Source: Amycolatopsis sp. NBRC 101858 (GTDB taxonomy: Bacteria; Actinomycetota; Actinomycetes; Mycobacteriales; Pseudonocardiaceae). From it: a stretch of DNA of 64,000 nucleotides. The notes beneath the pieces are model-generated. The model was not told where the DNA came from. It made no database searches and saw only the letters and a program-made list of their open reading frames with translations. Below are positions 32,945 to 41,243 of this stretch, piece after piece. Where the stretch lies: positions 453,391-517,390 of the forward strand of contig NZ_BSTD01000005.1 in assembly GCF_030269325.1 (NCBI RefSeq), written 5' to 3'. The position numbers and the translations under genes are program-made. Numbering within the stretch: position 1 is the stretch's first letter; each line of letters opens with the position of its first letter.

Positions 32945-34731
32945 GCCCGGCACGACAGTTCGTCGTGCTGAACGACGCGCCGTTGGGGGACGGCGCGGAC
33001 GAGGACCTGCTCAAGATCACCCAGGTCGCGCAGGGGCTCGCCGGTCTCATCGTCGATTCGCGGGAGTCGGCGCCGTTCACCCTGTCCGTCGACGCGGCGT
33101 GGGGGATGGGCAAGAGCAGCCTCCTGCACCGGCTGGAGACGACGCTCGCCGCCGAGGCCGCGGTGTCGACGGTGTGGTTCAACGCGTGGACGTCCGGCAA
33201 GGCCAGCGCGCTGGAAGGCCTGATCAAGTCGGTGCTGCTGGGCTTCGACCGCAACGTCATCCGGCGGGTCCTGCGCTCGATGGCGAAGCGCGCCCACCTG
33301 CTCGGCGGGGTGCGCGGGCTGGTGCTGCTGGCGGGCAGTTTCTTCGGCCTCGGCCGGGTCGTCGACGAGGTGTGGCAGCGCATGTCGCTCGACGCCCAGG
33401 CCCGCAACCAGATCAAGGGCGTCCTGCGTGACGCGTTCGGGGCGTGGCTGGCGAAGAGCGGCACGCCGGGCGGGCGGCTGCTGGTGGTGTTCGTCGACGA
33501 CCTGGACCGGTGCGCGAGTGAACGCGTCGTCGAGGTGTGCGAGGCGATCAAGCTCTACCTCGACGTGCCGGGCATCGTCTTCGTGCTGGCGTGCGACCAG
33601 AGCGCGCTGTGGCGAGCGGTCCAGGAGTCCGCGGGCGTCGGCGATCCCGCGGCGGCGGTGGAGTACCTGGAGAAGATCGTCCAGATCAGCTACCGCATCC
33701 CGGCGCCGTCACCGGAGCAGGCGCTGAAGCTCGTGGACGGCTACCTCGACCGGTCGAAGACGAGCGGGTTGTTCGACAAGCCGCTGAAGGACCTGATCAT
33801 CGAGCGGTCCGGTCGCAACCCGCGCCGGATCAAGCGGCTGATCAACAGCTTCGTGCTGGAGTACCACCTCAACCGCTCCTGGGACGCGATCGGGCTGGAG
33901 AACCTGGTCAAGGTGATCATGCTCCAGCACTTCTACCCGGCCTTCTACCGCCGGCTGACCAACCCCCGTCACCTCGGCCTGGTCACCGAGTTCCTGGCGT
34001 ACAAGGACTTCCGCACGGAGGTGAAGCAAGGCGGCACGGTGACCCCCGCCGATTGGGCGGCGTTGTTCGGCTCGAAGGGGCTGCGGCCGCCCCAAGGCGG
34101 ACCGGACGAGCTGCACGAGCTGGAGGGGCAGCTGCCGCCCGAGTTCCCGGCCCTCGCCGGGGACCGGGACTTCGTGGCGTTGCTGGAAAGCTTCGGCCGG
34201 GCCACCGAGAGCGTGCTGGAACAGCTGCAACGCCGACCGCTCGCGGTGACCCAGGTGCCGGACGACCGGCCACCGGTGCCGCTCCTCGTTCGGCCGATGG
34301 CGTCCCGGCGGTCCGGCCGCGTCCGCCTCCCGGTGGGTGAGCCGGCGCGGTCGGCCCTGCGCGGCCTTCGGATCCTGTGGGTCGACGACCAGCCGCCGAA
34401 CAACCGCGGCCTGGCCGACTTCCTCGTTTCGAGCGGCGTCCAGGTCGACATCGCGGTCGGCTGGGCCGAAGCCTGGGAGGCGCTCGACCGCCGGCGCCCG
34501 GACGCGCTGCTGTCGGACTTCCGGCGGGGCACCGACGACGACGCGGGTATCGACGACCTGGGCAGCTTCCGCCGCGAAGGGTACGACGGTCCGGTGCTGT
34601 TCTTCTCCGGGAAGGTGCCGGGCTTGGCACTGCAGCACCGGATCCGCGAGCTGCGTGCCGACGGCCCGACGAACGACGAAAACGAGGTCGTGCGCTGGCT
34701 GGAGGAGCTGGTCGCTAACCGGCCGGGCTGA
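32941..34731 (+). CDS. KAP-family P-loop NTPase fused to a C-terminal receiver domain
   Basis: 596 residues. The KAP NTPase part (~20-350) has Walker A AAWGMGKSS (Lys58), the family WFNAWTSG motif after it, a hydrophobic segment between the Walker boxes (about 122-140, as KAP proteins often have inserted membrane helices), Walker B LLVVFVDDLDRC (Asp186, 187, 189) and a RNPRRIKRLINSF sensor segment. A ~90-residue linker leads to a response-regulator receiver (~474-595): VDD acid pair (482-483), phospho-acceptor Asp526 in LLSDFRR and Lys558 in FFSGKV. No output DNA-binding domain follows. KAP NTPases include the phage-exclusion protein PifA. It starts on the tsaE stop codon and overlaps the convergent carboxyltransferase gene by 17 bp. 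No kinase is adjacent. Function unknown. Confidence 0.85.
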   Translation: MSPARQFVVLNDAPLGDGADEDLLKITQVAQGLAGLIVDSRESAPFTLSVDAAWGMGKSSLLHRLETTLAAEAAVSTVWFNAWTSGKASALEGLIKSVLLGFDRNVIRRVLRSMAKRAHLLGGVRGLVLLAGSFFGLGRVVDEVWQRMSLDAQARNQIKGVLRDAFGAWLAKSGTPGGRLLVVFVDDLDRCASERVVEVCEAIKLYLDVPGIVFVLACDQSALWRAVQESAGVGDPAAAVEYLEKIVQISYRIPAPSPEQALKLVDGYLDRSKTSGLFDKPLKDLIIERSGRNPRRIKRLINSFVLEYHLNRSWDAIGLENLVKVIMLQHFYPAFYRRLTNPRHLGLVTEFLAYKDFRTEVKQGGTVTPADWAALFGSKGLRPPQGGPDELHELEGQLPPEFPALAGDRDFVALLESFGRATESVLEQLQRRPLAVTQVPDDRPPVPLLVRPMASRRSGRVRLPVGEPARSALRGLRILWVDDQPPNNRGLADFLVSSGVQVDIAVGWAEAWEALDRRRPDALLSDFRRGTDDDAGIDDLGSFRREGYDGPVLFFSGKVPGLALQHRIRELRADGPTNDENEVVRWLEELVANRPG

Positions 34732-36043
34732 CCACCGCCCGCGCCACGCCCAGGTCCACCAGGTCCTGGGGCCGCAGGTGCAGCTGGTTCGCGATGGCCG
34801 GGACCTCCGAAGCCGGCCGCTTCAGGATCGCCGCCGCGGCCTCCGGGGACGTCACCGAGAAGTACGCGTCCGGTGCCACCCACGTCGACCCTTGTGCCGC
34901 GAACGCCAGCGCGCCGCCCGAGCCGCCTTCGCCGATCACCAGTGTCGTCACCGGGATCGATGCCGTCGCGACCGCTTCGAACATCGCCGCGATCGCGCCG
35001 CCCGCGCCCGCCTGCTCCGCTGCCGCGTCGTTGGCCGCGCCCGGCGTGTCGACCAGGGTCAGCACCGGGATGCCCAGCCGCGAAGCCAGCTTGACCAGCC
35101 GCGCCGCCGTCCGGAAGCCCGCCGGCAACGTCGGTGTGCCGCACTGGGCCGCGTACGCGATCGTCCGGCCGTCGCGCCAGCCGAAGCCGCACGACACCCC
35201 GGAGTCGACGCCGCCCGCGCGGTCGCCGCTGACGTCCGAGCGCCAGTCGAAGTACGCGTCGAGGTACTCGACGGCCCGCGGCCGGCGCGGGGACCGTGCC
35301 GCCTCGACCGCCTCCCAGCCCGTCGACGGCAGCGAAGCCGAGCGCAGTGCGGACGGCGGGGGAGCCGCCGCCGAGGAACGAGCCGTCAGCAGCCGCAACC
35401 ACCGCTCCAGCACGGCGCCGAGTTCGTCGGGCGACACCAGAGCGTCGACCTGACCCCACTCGTACTTGGCCTCCGCCGTGTACGCCTCGGGCGAACCGGC
35501 CGGCCGCACCCGCGAACCGGCGAAGCCGACCTGCGCCTCCGGCAGTGCGAGGATGACGTCGGCGCTCGCGCCGAGCGTCGCCCAGCCGCCGCCGGTCGTC
35601 GGGTCGCGCAGCACCGAGATCTGCGGGATGCCCGACGCCCGCGTCAGCGCCGACGCCCGTGCCACCCGCTGCAGCTGCATCAACGCGCGCATGCCCTGCT
35701 GCATGCGGCTGCCACCGGTCGAAATCAGCGAAACCACCGGCAGCCGCGCATCGCGCGCGTGCGCGAACGCCGCCTCGATCCGGTCGCCGGTGCGCTGCCC
35801 GAGCGAGCCCCCGAGGAACCCGAACTCGAACGCGACCAGCACGGCCTCGACGTCACCGACCTTCGCCGTCCCGCAGACGACGGACTCCTTCTCACCCGTG
35901 CGCTCTTCGGCGGCGGAGCGTGCTTCGCGGTAGCCGGGCCAGCCGATCGGCCCGTCGGCCGGCTCGTCACGCAACGGCGTCGGGAATTCCACGAAGTCGT
36001 TGGCGATCGCGCCGACGATCTCGCGCGCCGGCTGCCTAGTCAC
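34715..36043 (-). CDS. Carboxyltransferase-domain protein (AccD/PccB superfamily), single chain
   Basis: 442 residues. The N-half carries the crotonase-like acyl-CoA site (LISTGGSRMQQGM) and the C-half the second CT subdomain (LTLVDTPGAANDA, IGEGGSGGALA). No Cys4 zinc finger and no biotin-carrier motif. It could be the transferase subunit of an acyl-CoA carboxylase with a trans-acting biotin protein, or act with malonyl groups like malonate decarboxylase subunits. Its GTG overlaps the stop of the malonyl-CoA-synthetase-like gene by 8 bp, so the two are coupled and probably act on the same malonyl-type acyl-CoA. Confidence 0.8.
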   Translation of the reverse strand: MTRQPAREIVGAIANDFVEFPTPLRDEPADGPIGWPGYREARSAAEERTGEKESVVCGTAKVGDVEAVLVAFEFGFLGGSLGQRTGDRIEAAFAHARDARLPVVSLISTGGSRMQQGMRALMQLQRVARASALTRASGIPQISVLRDPTTGGGWATLGASADVILALPEAQVGFAGSRVRPAGSPEAYTAEAKYEWGQVDALVSPDELGAVLERWLRLLTARSSAAAPPPSALRSASLPSTGWEAVEAARSPRRPRAVEYLDAYFDWRSDVSGDRAGGVDSGVSCGFGWRDGRTIAYAAQCGTPTLPAGFRTAARLVKLASRLGIPVLTLVDTPGAANDAAAEQAGAGGAIAAMFEAVATASIPVTTLVIGEGGSGGALAFAAQGSTWVAPDAYFSVTSPEAAAAILKRPASEVPAIANQLHLRPQDLVDLGVARAVVSPAG

Positions 36044-37460
36044 CGAGCGCCCGCTTCATGACCTTGCCCATGTCGTTGCGCGGCAACGCGTCCAGGTACC
36101 GGACGACCCGCGGGCGCTTGTGCGGCGCGAGCAGCTTCGCGACGTGGTCGGCCAGCTCGTCGGCCGCGGGCGGCTCGCCGGAGGGCACGATCCACGCGAC
36201 GATCCGTTCGCCGAGGTCGTCGTCCGGCTCGCCGGTGACGGCCGCCTCCGCGACGCCGGGGTGTTCGAGCAGCGCGTTCTCGATCTCGCCGGCGCCGATC
36301 TTGTAGCCGCCGCTCTTGATCAGGTCGGTCGCCTTGCGCCCGACGATCTTCACGTACCCGTCGGTGTCGCGCGTGGCCATGTCGCCGGTGCGGAACCAGC
36401 CGCCGTCGAACGCGGCTTCGGTCGCGTCCGGGCGGTTGAGGTACTCGGTGAACAGGTTGGGCCCGCGCACCTGGATCTCGCCGACGGTCTCGACGTCGTC
36501 GATCGCCTCCCCGGCGTCGCCGACCAGCCGGAGTTCGACGCCACGCAGGGGGACGCCGACCGTGCCGGGCTTGCGCTCGCCGTCCGCGCGGACGCTCGTG
36601 TTCATCAGCGTCTCGGTCATGCCGTAGCGCTCGACGACCTGCTGGCCGGTCGCCGCGGTGATCCGCTGGTGGTCGTGCACCGGCAGGGCCGCGGACCCGG
36701 AAACCAGGAGCCGCGCACCCTTCAGGGCGTCCGCCAGGGCTGCGTCCGTGGCGACCTCGCCGGCGATCCGGTGGTACATCGTCGGGACGCCGAACAGCAT
36801 GGTCGCGCCGGCCGCCAGTTCGCGCGCGACGCCCTCGGTCGAGAACCGGCCGAGGTGGTGCACCGAGCCGCCGCGGCGCAGCGGGCCGAGGATGCCGAGG
36901 ATCAGGCCGTGCACGTGGAACAGCGGGAGCGCGTGCACCAGGACGTCGCCGTCGGTCCAGCCCCAGGCGTCCTCGAGCGCGTCGAGCGTCGTCGCGATCG
37001 ACCGGCGGGGGAGGACGACGCCCTTCGGCGGCCCGGTGGTGCCCGAGGTGTAGACGATCAGCGCGGGCGCCTCGGGGTCCGGCTCCGGCGCGAGTTCCGC
37101 ACCCGCGCCGGTCAGCGGGATGTCGAGCCGGGGGAGGTCCGCCAGCCCCGCGGGCAGCTCGACGCCGGGTTCGGCGAGGACCAGCTGCGGCTCGCTGTCG
37201 GCGAGGATGTGCGCCAGCTCACGCTCGCCGATCTTCGGGTTGAGCGGCACGGCCGGCACACCGGCCAGCAGCGCGGCGACGACGGCGACGCTCGTGTGGA
37301 TGGTCGGGGTCGCCCAGACCGCGACCCGGCCGCGTGGCAGCTCGGCCGCGAGACCGCCGGCCACTGCGGCGAGCTCCTCGTAGGTCAAGGCTTGTTCGCC
37401 GAACCTGAGGGCTTCTTTGCCCGAACCTGACGTGAGAGTGGGGAACAACGGGTCGGGCAC
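36036..37460 (-). CDS. Acyl-CoA synthetase, malonyl-CoA synthetase (MatB)-like
   Basis: 474 residues, shorter than typical fatty acyl-CoA synthetases and close to MatB. Motifs: YTSGTTGPPKGVVLPRRS, LFHVHGL, YGMTET, WFRTGD, and GRKATDLIKSGGYKIGAGEIE. The Arg-Arg-Ser after the P-loop and the FHVHGL segment are typical of MatB, which makes malonyl-CoA from malonate, CoA and ATP. GGGAGGTC precedes the GTG. Transcribed with the carboxyltransferase, divergent from tsaB. Confidence 0.85.
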   Translation of the reverse strand: MPDPLFPTLTSGSGKEALRFGEQALTYEELAAVAGGLAAELPRGRVAVWATPTIHTSVAVVAALLAGVPAVPLNPKIGERELAHILADSEPQLVLAEPGVELPAGLADLPRLDIPLTGAGAELAPEPDPEAPALIVYTSGTTGPPKGVVLPRRSIATTLDALEDAWGWTDGDVLVHALPLFHVHGLILGILGPLRRGGSVHHLGRFSTEGVARELAAGATMLFGVPTMYHRIAGEVATDAALADALKGARLLVSGSAALPVHDHQRITAATGQQVVERYGMTETLMNTSVRADGERKPGTVGVPLRGVELRLVGDAGEAIDDVETVGEIQVRGPNLFTEYLNRPDATEAAFDGGWFRTGDMATRDTDGYVKIVGRKATDLIKSGGYKIGAGEIENALLEHPGVAEAAVTGEPDDDLGERIVAWIVPSGEPPAADELADHVAKLLAPHKRPRVVRYLDALPRNDMGKVMKRALGD

Positions 37461-37559
37461 CGCGGGGACCTCCCAGTGTCGGACGCGTCTCGCACGTTAC
37501 CGTGCTGATCGGTCCCCTGCAGCAAGCCGTCGAAGACCCTGGTCGTACGCTTGCTCACC

Positions 37560-38225
37560 GTGTTGGTACTGGCGATCGATACCTCGACCCCGGCGGTGAC
37601 CGCGGGCGTCGTCGCGGTGGACGGCGACGGGGTCGAGACGCGCGGCGAGCGCGTCACAGTGGACCCCCGCGCCCACGGCGAGCTGATCATGCCGCACGCG
37701 CTGGCCGCCGCCGAGGCCGCCGGACTGTCGCTCAAGGACCTCGACGCGATCGTCGTCGGCGTCGGTCCCGGCCCCTTCACCGGCCTGCGTGCCGGGATGG
37801 CCACCGCCGCCGCGCTCGGGCACGCCCTCGGCCTGCCGGTGTACCCGGTCTGCAGCCTCGACGCGCTGGCCGCCGACGTCGCCGCGGGCGACAGCGCTTT
37901 CCTCGTCCTCACCGACGCCCGCCGCCGCGAGGTCTACTGGGCCGCCTACGACGCCGCCGGCAACCGCACCGACGGCCCGCACGTCCAGCGTCCCGCCGAC
38001 CTGGAAACGGACATCAAGGTCGCGGCCGGCGACGGCGCGGTGCTGTACACCGCCGCGCTCGACGTCCAGCCGATCGAGCCGCGTTTCCCGTCGCCCGCCG
38101 GGCTGGTGAAGGCCGCGCGGAGCGCGTTGCTGGCGAAGGAAACGCCGGCGCCGCTGACGCCGCTGTACCTGCGGCGTCCCGACGCCGCCGAGCCCGCCGC
38201 GCCGAAACGGGTGACCGCGCCGTGA
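37560..38225 (+). CDS. tsaB: tRNA t6A biosynthesis protein TsaB
   Basis: 221 residues from GTG 37560, giving the family N-terminus MLVLAIDTST; a TTG at 37551 is an alternative. ASKHA-fold protein with GVGPGPFTGLRAG and degenerate active site; it dimerises with TsaD. The upstream binding site is weak. It overlaps rimI by 4 bp. Confidence 0.94.
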   Translation: MLVLAIDTSTPAVTAGVVAVDGDGVETRGERVTVDPRAHGELIMPHALAAAEAAGLSLKDLDAIVVGVGPGPFTGLRAGMATAAALGHALGLPVYPVCSLDALAADVAAGDSAFLVLTDARRREVYWAAYDAAGNRTDGPHVQRPADLETDIKVAAGDGAVLYTAALDVQPIEPRFPSPAGLVKAARSALLAKETPAPLTPLYLRRPDAAEPAAPKRVTAP

Positions 38226-38701
38226 GACTCGAGCCGCTGCGCCGCCGGGACATCGCCCGGTGCGTCGAGATCGAGCAGATCCTCTTCCCCGGCGACGACC
38301 CGTGGAGCGCGCGCGCCTTCCATTCCGAGCTGGACATGGGCAACTTCTACCTCGCCGCGCGCCCGGACGAGACCGACGAGCTGCTCGGGTACGCCGGGCT
38401 GGCCGTCGTCGGGCGCCGCCGCGGCGAGTACGAGGCGACCGTGCACACGATCGGCGTCGCGCCCGAGCACCAGCGCCAGGGCATCGGCAAGGCGCTGCTG
38501 CGGGCGCTGCTGGAGCGGGCCGACGAGTTCGAGGCGCCGGTGTTCCTCGAGGTCCGCACGGACAACGACTCGGCTCTCGCGCTGTACGAGAGCCACGGCT
38601 TCGAACGGCTCGGCATCCGGAAGCGCTACTACCAGCCTTCCGGCGCCGACGCGTACACGATGGTCCGCCCGGCGCGGACGCGAGACGAGGTGGCGGGCTG
38701 A
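38222..38701 (+). CDS. rimI: Ribosomal protein S18 alanine N-acetyltransferase RimI
   Basis: 159 residues. GNAT fold with the acetyl-CoA motif TIGVAPEHQRQGIGKALL and the C-terminal NDSALALYESHGFERLGIRKRYY. Acetylates the N-terminus of ribosomal protein S18. GTG overlaps the tsaB stop, and its own stop overlaps the tsaD start (TGATG), so tsaB-rimI-tsaD are one translational unit. Confidence 0.94.
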   Translation: MRLEPLRRRDIARCVEIEQILFPGDDPWSARAFHSELDMGNFYLAARPDETDELLGYAGLAVVGRRRGEYEATVHTIGVAPEHQRQGIGKALLRALLERADEFEAPVFLEVRTDNDSALALYESHGFERLGIRKRYYQPSGADAYTMVRPARTRDEVAG

Positions 38702-39747
38702 TGTCGCGCATCATCATGGGCATCGAGAGCTCGTGCGACGAGACCGGCGTCGGCCTGGTCCGCCTGCACGACGACGGCGCGGTCGAGCTGCTCGCCGACG
38801 AGGTCGCCTCCAGCGTCGAGCAGCACGCCCGCTTCGGCGGCGTGGTGCCCGAGGTCGCGAGCCGGGCGCACCTCGAAGCGATGGTCCCGACGACTTCGCG
38901 CGCCTTCGAGAAGGCGGGCCTGAAACTGTCCGATGTGGACGCCATCGCGGTGACGGCGGGGCCGGGCCTGGCCGGCGCGCTCCTCGTCGGCGTCTCCGCG
39001 GCGAAGGCGTACGCGACGGCGCTGGACGTGCCGCTCTACGGCGTCAACCACCTGGCCGGGCACATCGCCGTGGACACGCTGCAGCACGGGCCGTTGCCGA
39101 CGCCGTGCCTGGCGCTGCTGGTCTCGGGTGGGCACACGCAGCTGCTGCGCGTCGACGACATCGCGTCGTCGATCACCGAGCTGGGGTCCACTGTGGACGA
39201 CGCGGCCGGCGAGGCGTACGACAAGGTGGCGCGGGTCCTCGGCCTGCCGTACCCGGGCGGGCCGCCGATCGACAAGGCGGCGAAGAACGGCAACCCGGCC
39301 GCGATCGCCTTCCCGCGCGGCATGACCGGCCCGCGCGACGCGAAGAACGACTTCTCGTTCTCCGGCTTGAAGACGTCGGTGGCGCGCTGGGTCGAAGGCG
39401 CGACGCGGCGCGGCGAGGAGATCCCGGTGGACGACGTCGCGGCGTCGTTCCAGGAGGCCGTCGCGGACGTGCTGACGATGAAGGCGATCCGAGCGGCCAA
39501 GGAGCAGGGGATCGGCACGATCGTGATTTCGGGTGGCGTGGCGGCGAACTCGCGGCTGTCGTCCCTGGCGGCCGAGCGCTGCGCGGCGGCGGGCATCGAG
39601 CTGCGCGTGCCGCGGCCACGGCTGTGCACGGACAACGGCGCGATGATCGCGGCACTGGGCGCACACGTGGTGGCAGCCAAACGCCCGACGGCGCCGCTGG
39701 ACTTCAGCGCGAACCCGGCCCTCCCGGTGAGCGTGGTTTCGCTCTAG
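38701..39747 (+). CDS. tsaD: tRNA N6-adenosine threonylcarbamoyltransferase TsaD
   Basis: 348 residues. Catalytic subunit transferring threonylcarbamoyl to A37. N-terminal MGIESSCDETG, metal-binding His117 and His121 in NHLAGH, LVSGGHTQL and the C-terminal CTDNGAMIA motif. Ends against the convergent small membrane protein gene with a 4-bp overlap. Confidence 0.97.
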   Translation: MSRIIMGIESSCDETGVGLVRLHDDGAVELLADEVASSVEQHARFGGVVPEVASRAHLEAMVPTTSRAFEKAGLKLSDVDAIAVTAGPGLAGALLVGVSAAKAYATALDVPLYGVNHLAGHIAVDTLQHGPLPTPCLALLVSGGHTQLLRVDDIASSITELGSTVDDAAGEAYDKVARVLGLPYPGGPPIDKAAKNGNPAAIAFPRGMTGPRDAKNDFSFSGLKTSVARWVEGATRRGEEIPVDDVAASFQEAVADVLTMKAIRAAKEQGIGTIVISGGVAANSRLSSLAAERCAAAGIELRVPRPRLCTDNGAMIAALGAHVVAAKRPTAPLDFSANPALPVSVVSL

Positions 39748-39965
39748 CCACCTGCCCCTCGGCTCCGCGGCAGCCGCAGGCGGTCGAGGAGATCGACGTG
39801 CCACTGCCGGAGCAAGGTCACGAGATCCGCGATCCGCTGGCCGCGGTCGGCCGAGAGGAACGGCAGCACAGTCAACGCCGGCACCAGAGCCAGAGTGAAG
39901 ATCAGTAGCGGTAGCACCAGGGCGCCGTAGATGATCAGCCGCGCGGCAACTGAGGCGGAGCTCAT
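39744..39965 (-). CDS. Small membrane protein of unknown function
   Basis: 73 residues. One long hydrophobic stretch (about 8-37) could form one or two helices; the C-terminus is basic (RLRLPRSRG). It overlaps the upstream minus-strand gene by 4 bp (ATGA), so the pair is translationally coupled and likely works together. No family recognised. Confidence 0.6.
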   Translation of the reverse strand: MSSASVAARLIIYGALVLPLLIFTLALVPALTVLPFLSADRGQRIADLVTLLRQWHVDLLDRLRLPRSRGAGG

Positions 39966-41131
39966 CCGTCCTGCTTCCGGTCGCGGCGCTGCTGGGTTCG
40001 GATGGTTCGCTTGAGCCGGCGAAGCAGGGCGGCAGCCTCGGAGTCACTCAAGTTCTCGAGCCGGGCCGATTCGGTCCAGGTCATGCCCTCGGAAACTCGC
40101 CAAACGATCCGCCGCTGCTGAGGGGTGAGAATCTGCCGAACACCGCGGACGGTGTCGCGGCTGACGATGCTCTCCTCGACGCCGGCGAAGCCGGTCAGCG
40201 TTTCGACGCGACGGATCACTCGCCCGTCCGCCAACGTGATCAACTCGTCTAGACTCGAGATCGGCCGTCCGCCGATCTCGTGCTGCGACTCGGCTTTCCA
40301 CGCACTTCGGGTCGTGGAAACGTCGGCGCGGAAGGCCCTTAGCACTTCGTCGTAGTCTTCGGCGGTGATGGGGGGCAGTTTTCCCTCCGCGTACTTGAGG
40401 AGTACGTCGGCGACCGCTTCCAGGGTGGCTGCTCGCAGCTGGGGTTGTGGCTTGAAGCCCAGCCAGCCGAAAGCGAAGTCCGCCAGTGCCGAGTGGCCAC
40501 CACTGCTGTTGAGGTAGGTCTGTCGCGCACGCTCCGCGGCGAGCAGGAAGAGCCGGTACAGGAGCTTTCCGTCCAGGTCCGTTGAGTCGGGAGCGCACCG
40601 GAGTGCCGCCGCGCTCCTCCGGGTCACGGCGAGCTGGAGTGCTTCAGTTGCCCGAGTGCGGTGGGGCTGCAGCAGCGGCGCGATCCACGGTGGCACCCGT
40701 GAGTACCGGCCGACCAGGATCTCCGGATCCTGTTCCCGCAGACTTTGGGACAGCTCCATCGCCGCCGTTCTGAACGACTCCGTGGCTTTCACGACGTGTG
40801 CCTGAGCCTGAGCCATATCAGGGATGGCGAGTTCGAAGGCGGTCCGCTGCGCCGGTGGGTGGTCCGGGCTGAGAGCGAAGCTCGAAATCCGGTCGGTCAG
40901 GAGCTGAAGCGTCGGAGTCAAGTCCTGTGTTCTGCTGATGAGCTGCTCGAGCCGCCACCGCGCCGAGAGCGTCACATAGTCCTGTTGGGCCGACTTGAGC
41001 AGTGCTGCGGTCTCGGGCGGCACGTTCGCCCGGACGTGAGGCTCGGCTTTGGCTTCCGACTCGGCGGACCCGGCCGGCCGCGTCTCGCGTGGCACCTGCC
41101 GATGTTTGTCGTCGCTCGTCGTTCCCCGCAC
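39962..41131 (-). CDS. Hypothetical protein with C-terminal sigma-region-4-like helix-turn-helix
   Basis: 389 residues from a GTG preceded by GGGAGG. Mostly helical. The last ~50 residues (LTPQQRRIVWRVSEGMTWTE then SARLENLSDSEAAALLRRLK) resemble the region-4 HTH of sigma-70-like or SatD-type regulators. The rest has no recognised domain. Base composition is less extreme than in neighbours (more A/T at third positions), suggesting acquired DNA. Coupled with the small membrane gene: perhaps a regulator and its membrane partner. Confidence 0.6.
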   Translation of the reverse strand: MRGTTSDDKHRQVPRETRPAGSAESEAKAEPHVRANVPPETAALLKSAQQDYVTLSARWRLEQLISRTQDLTPTLQLLTDRISSFALSPDHPPAQRTAFELAIPDMAQAQAHVVKATESFRTAAMELSQSLREQDPEILVGRYSRVPPWIAPLLQPHRTRATEALQLAVTRRSAAALRCAPDSTDLDGKLLYRLFLLAAERARQTYLNSSGGHSALADFAFGWLGFKPQPQLRAATLEAVADVLLKYAEGKLPPITAEDYDEVLRAFRADVSTTRSAWKAESQHEIGGRPISSLDELITLADGRVIRRVETLTGFAGVEESIVSRDTVRGVRQILTPQQRRIVWRVSEGMTWTESARLENLSDSEAAALLRRLKRTIRTQQRRDRKQDG

Positions 41132-41243
41132 CTTGGCCTCCCGGTCACCACGCCATCCAGTTCCACCTCATAGCCGCGAGAGGAGGCTGATTTTCACACG
41201 GCTCTTCAGGTTCACTCGAATGGAGCAGATGTCGCTGGCGCGC

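Noticed and set aside
36000..37430. 476-codon plus-strand frame opposite the MatB-like gene
   Set aside because: Shadow composition; the minus strand carries complete acyl-CoA synthetase motifs and a good start.
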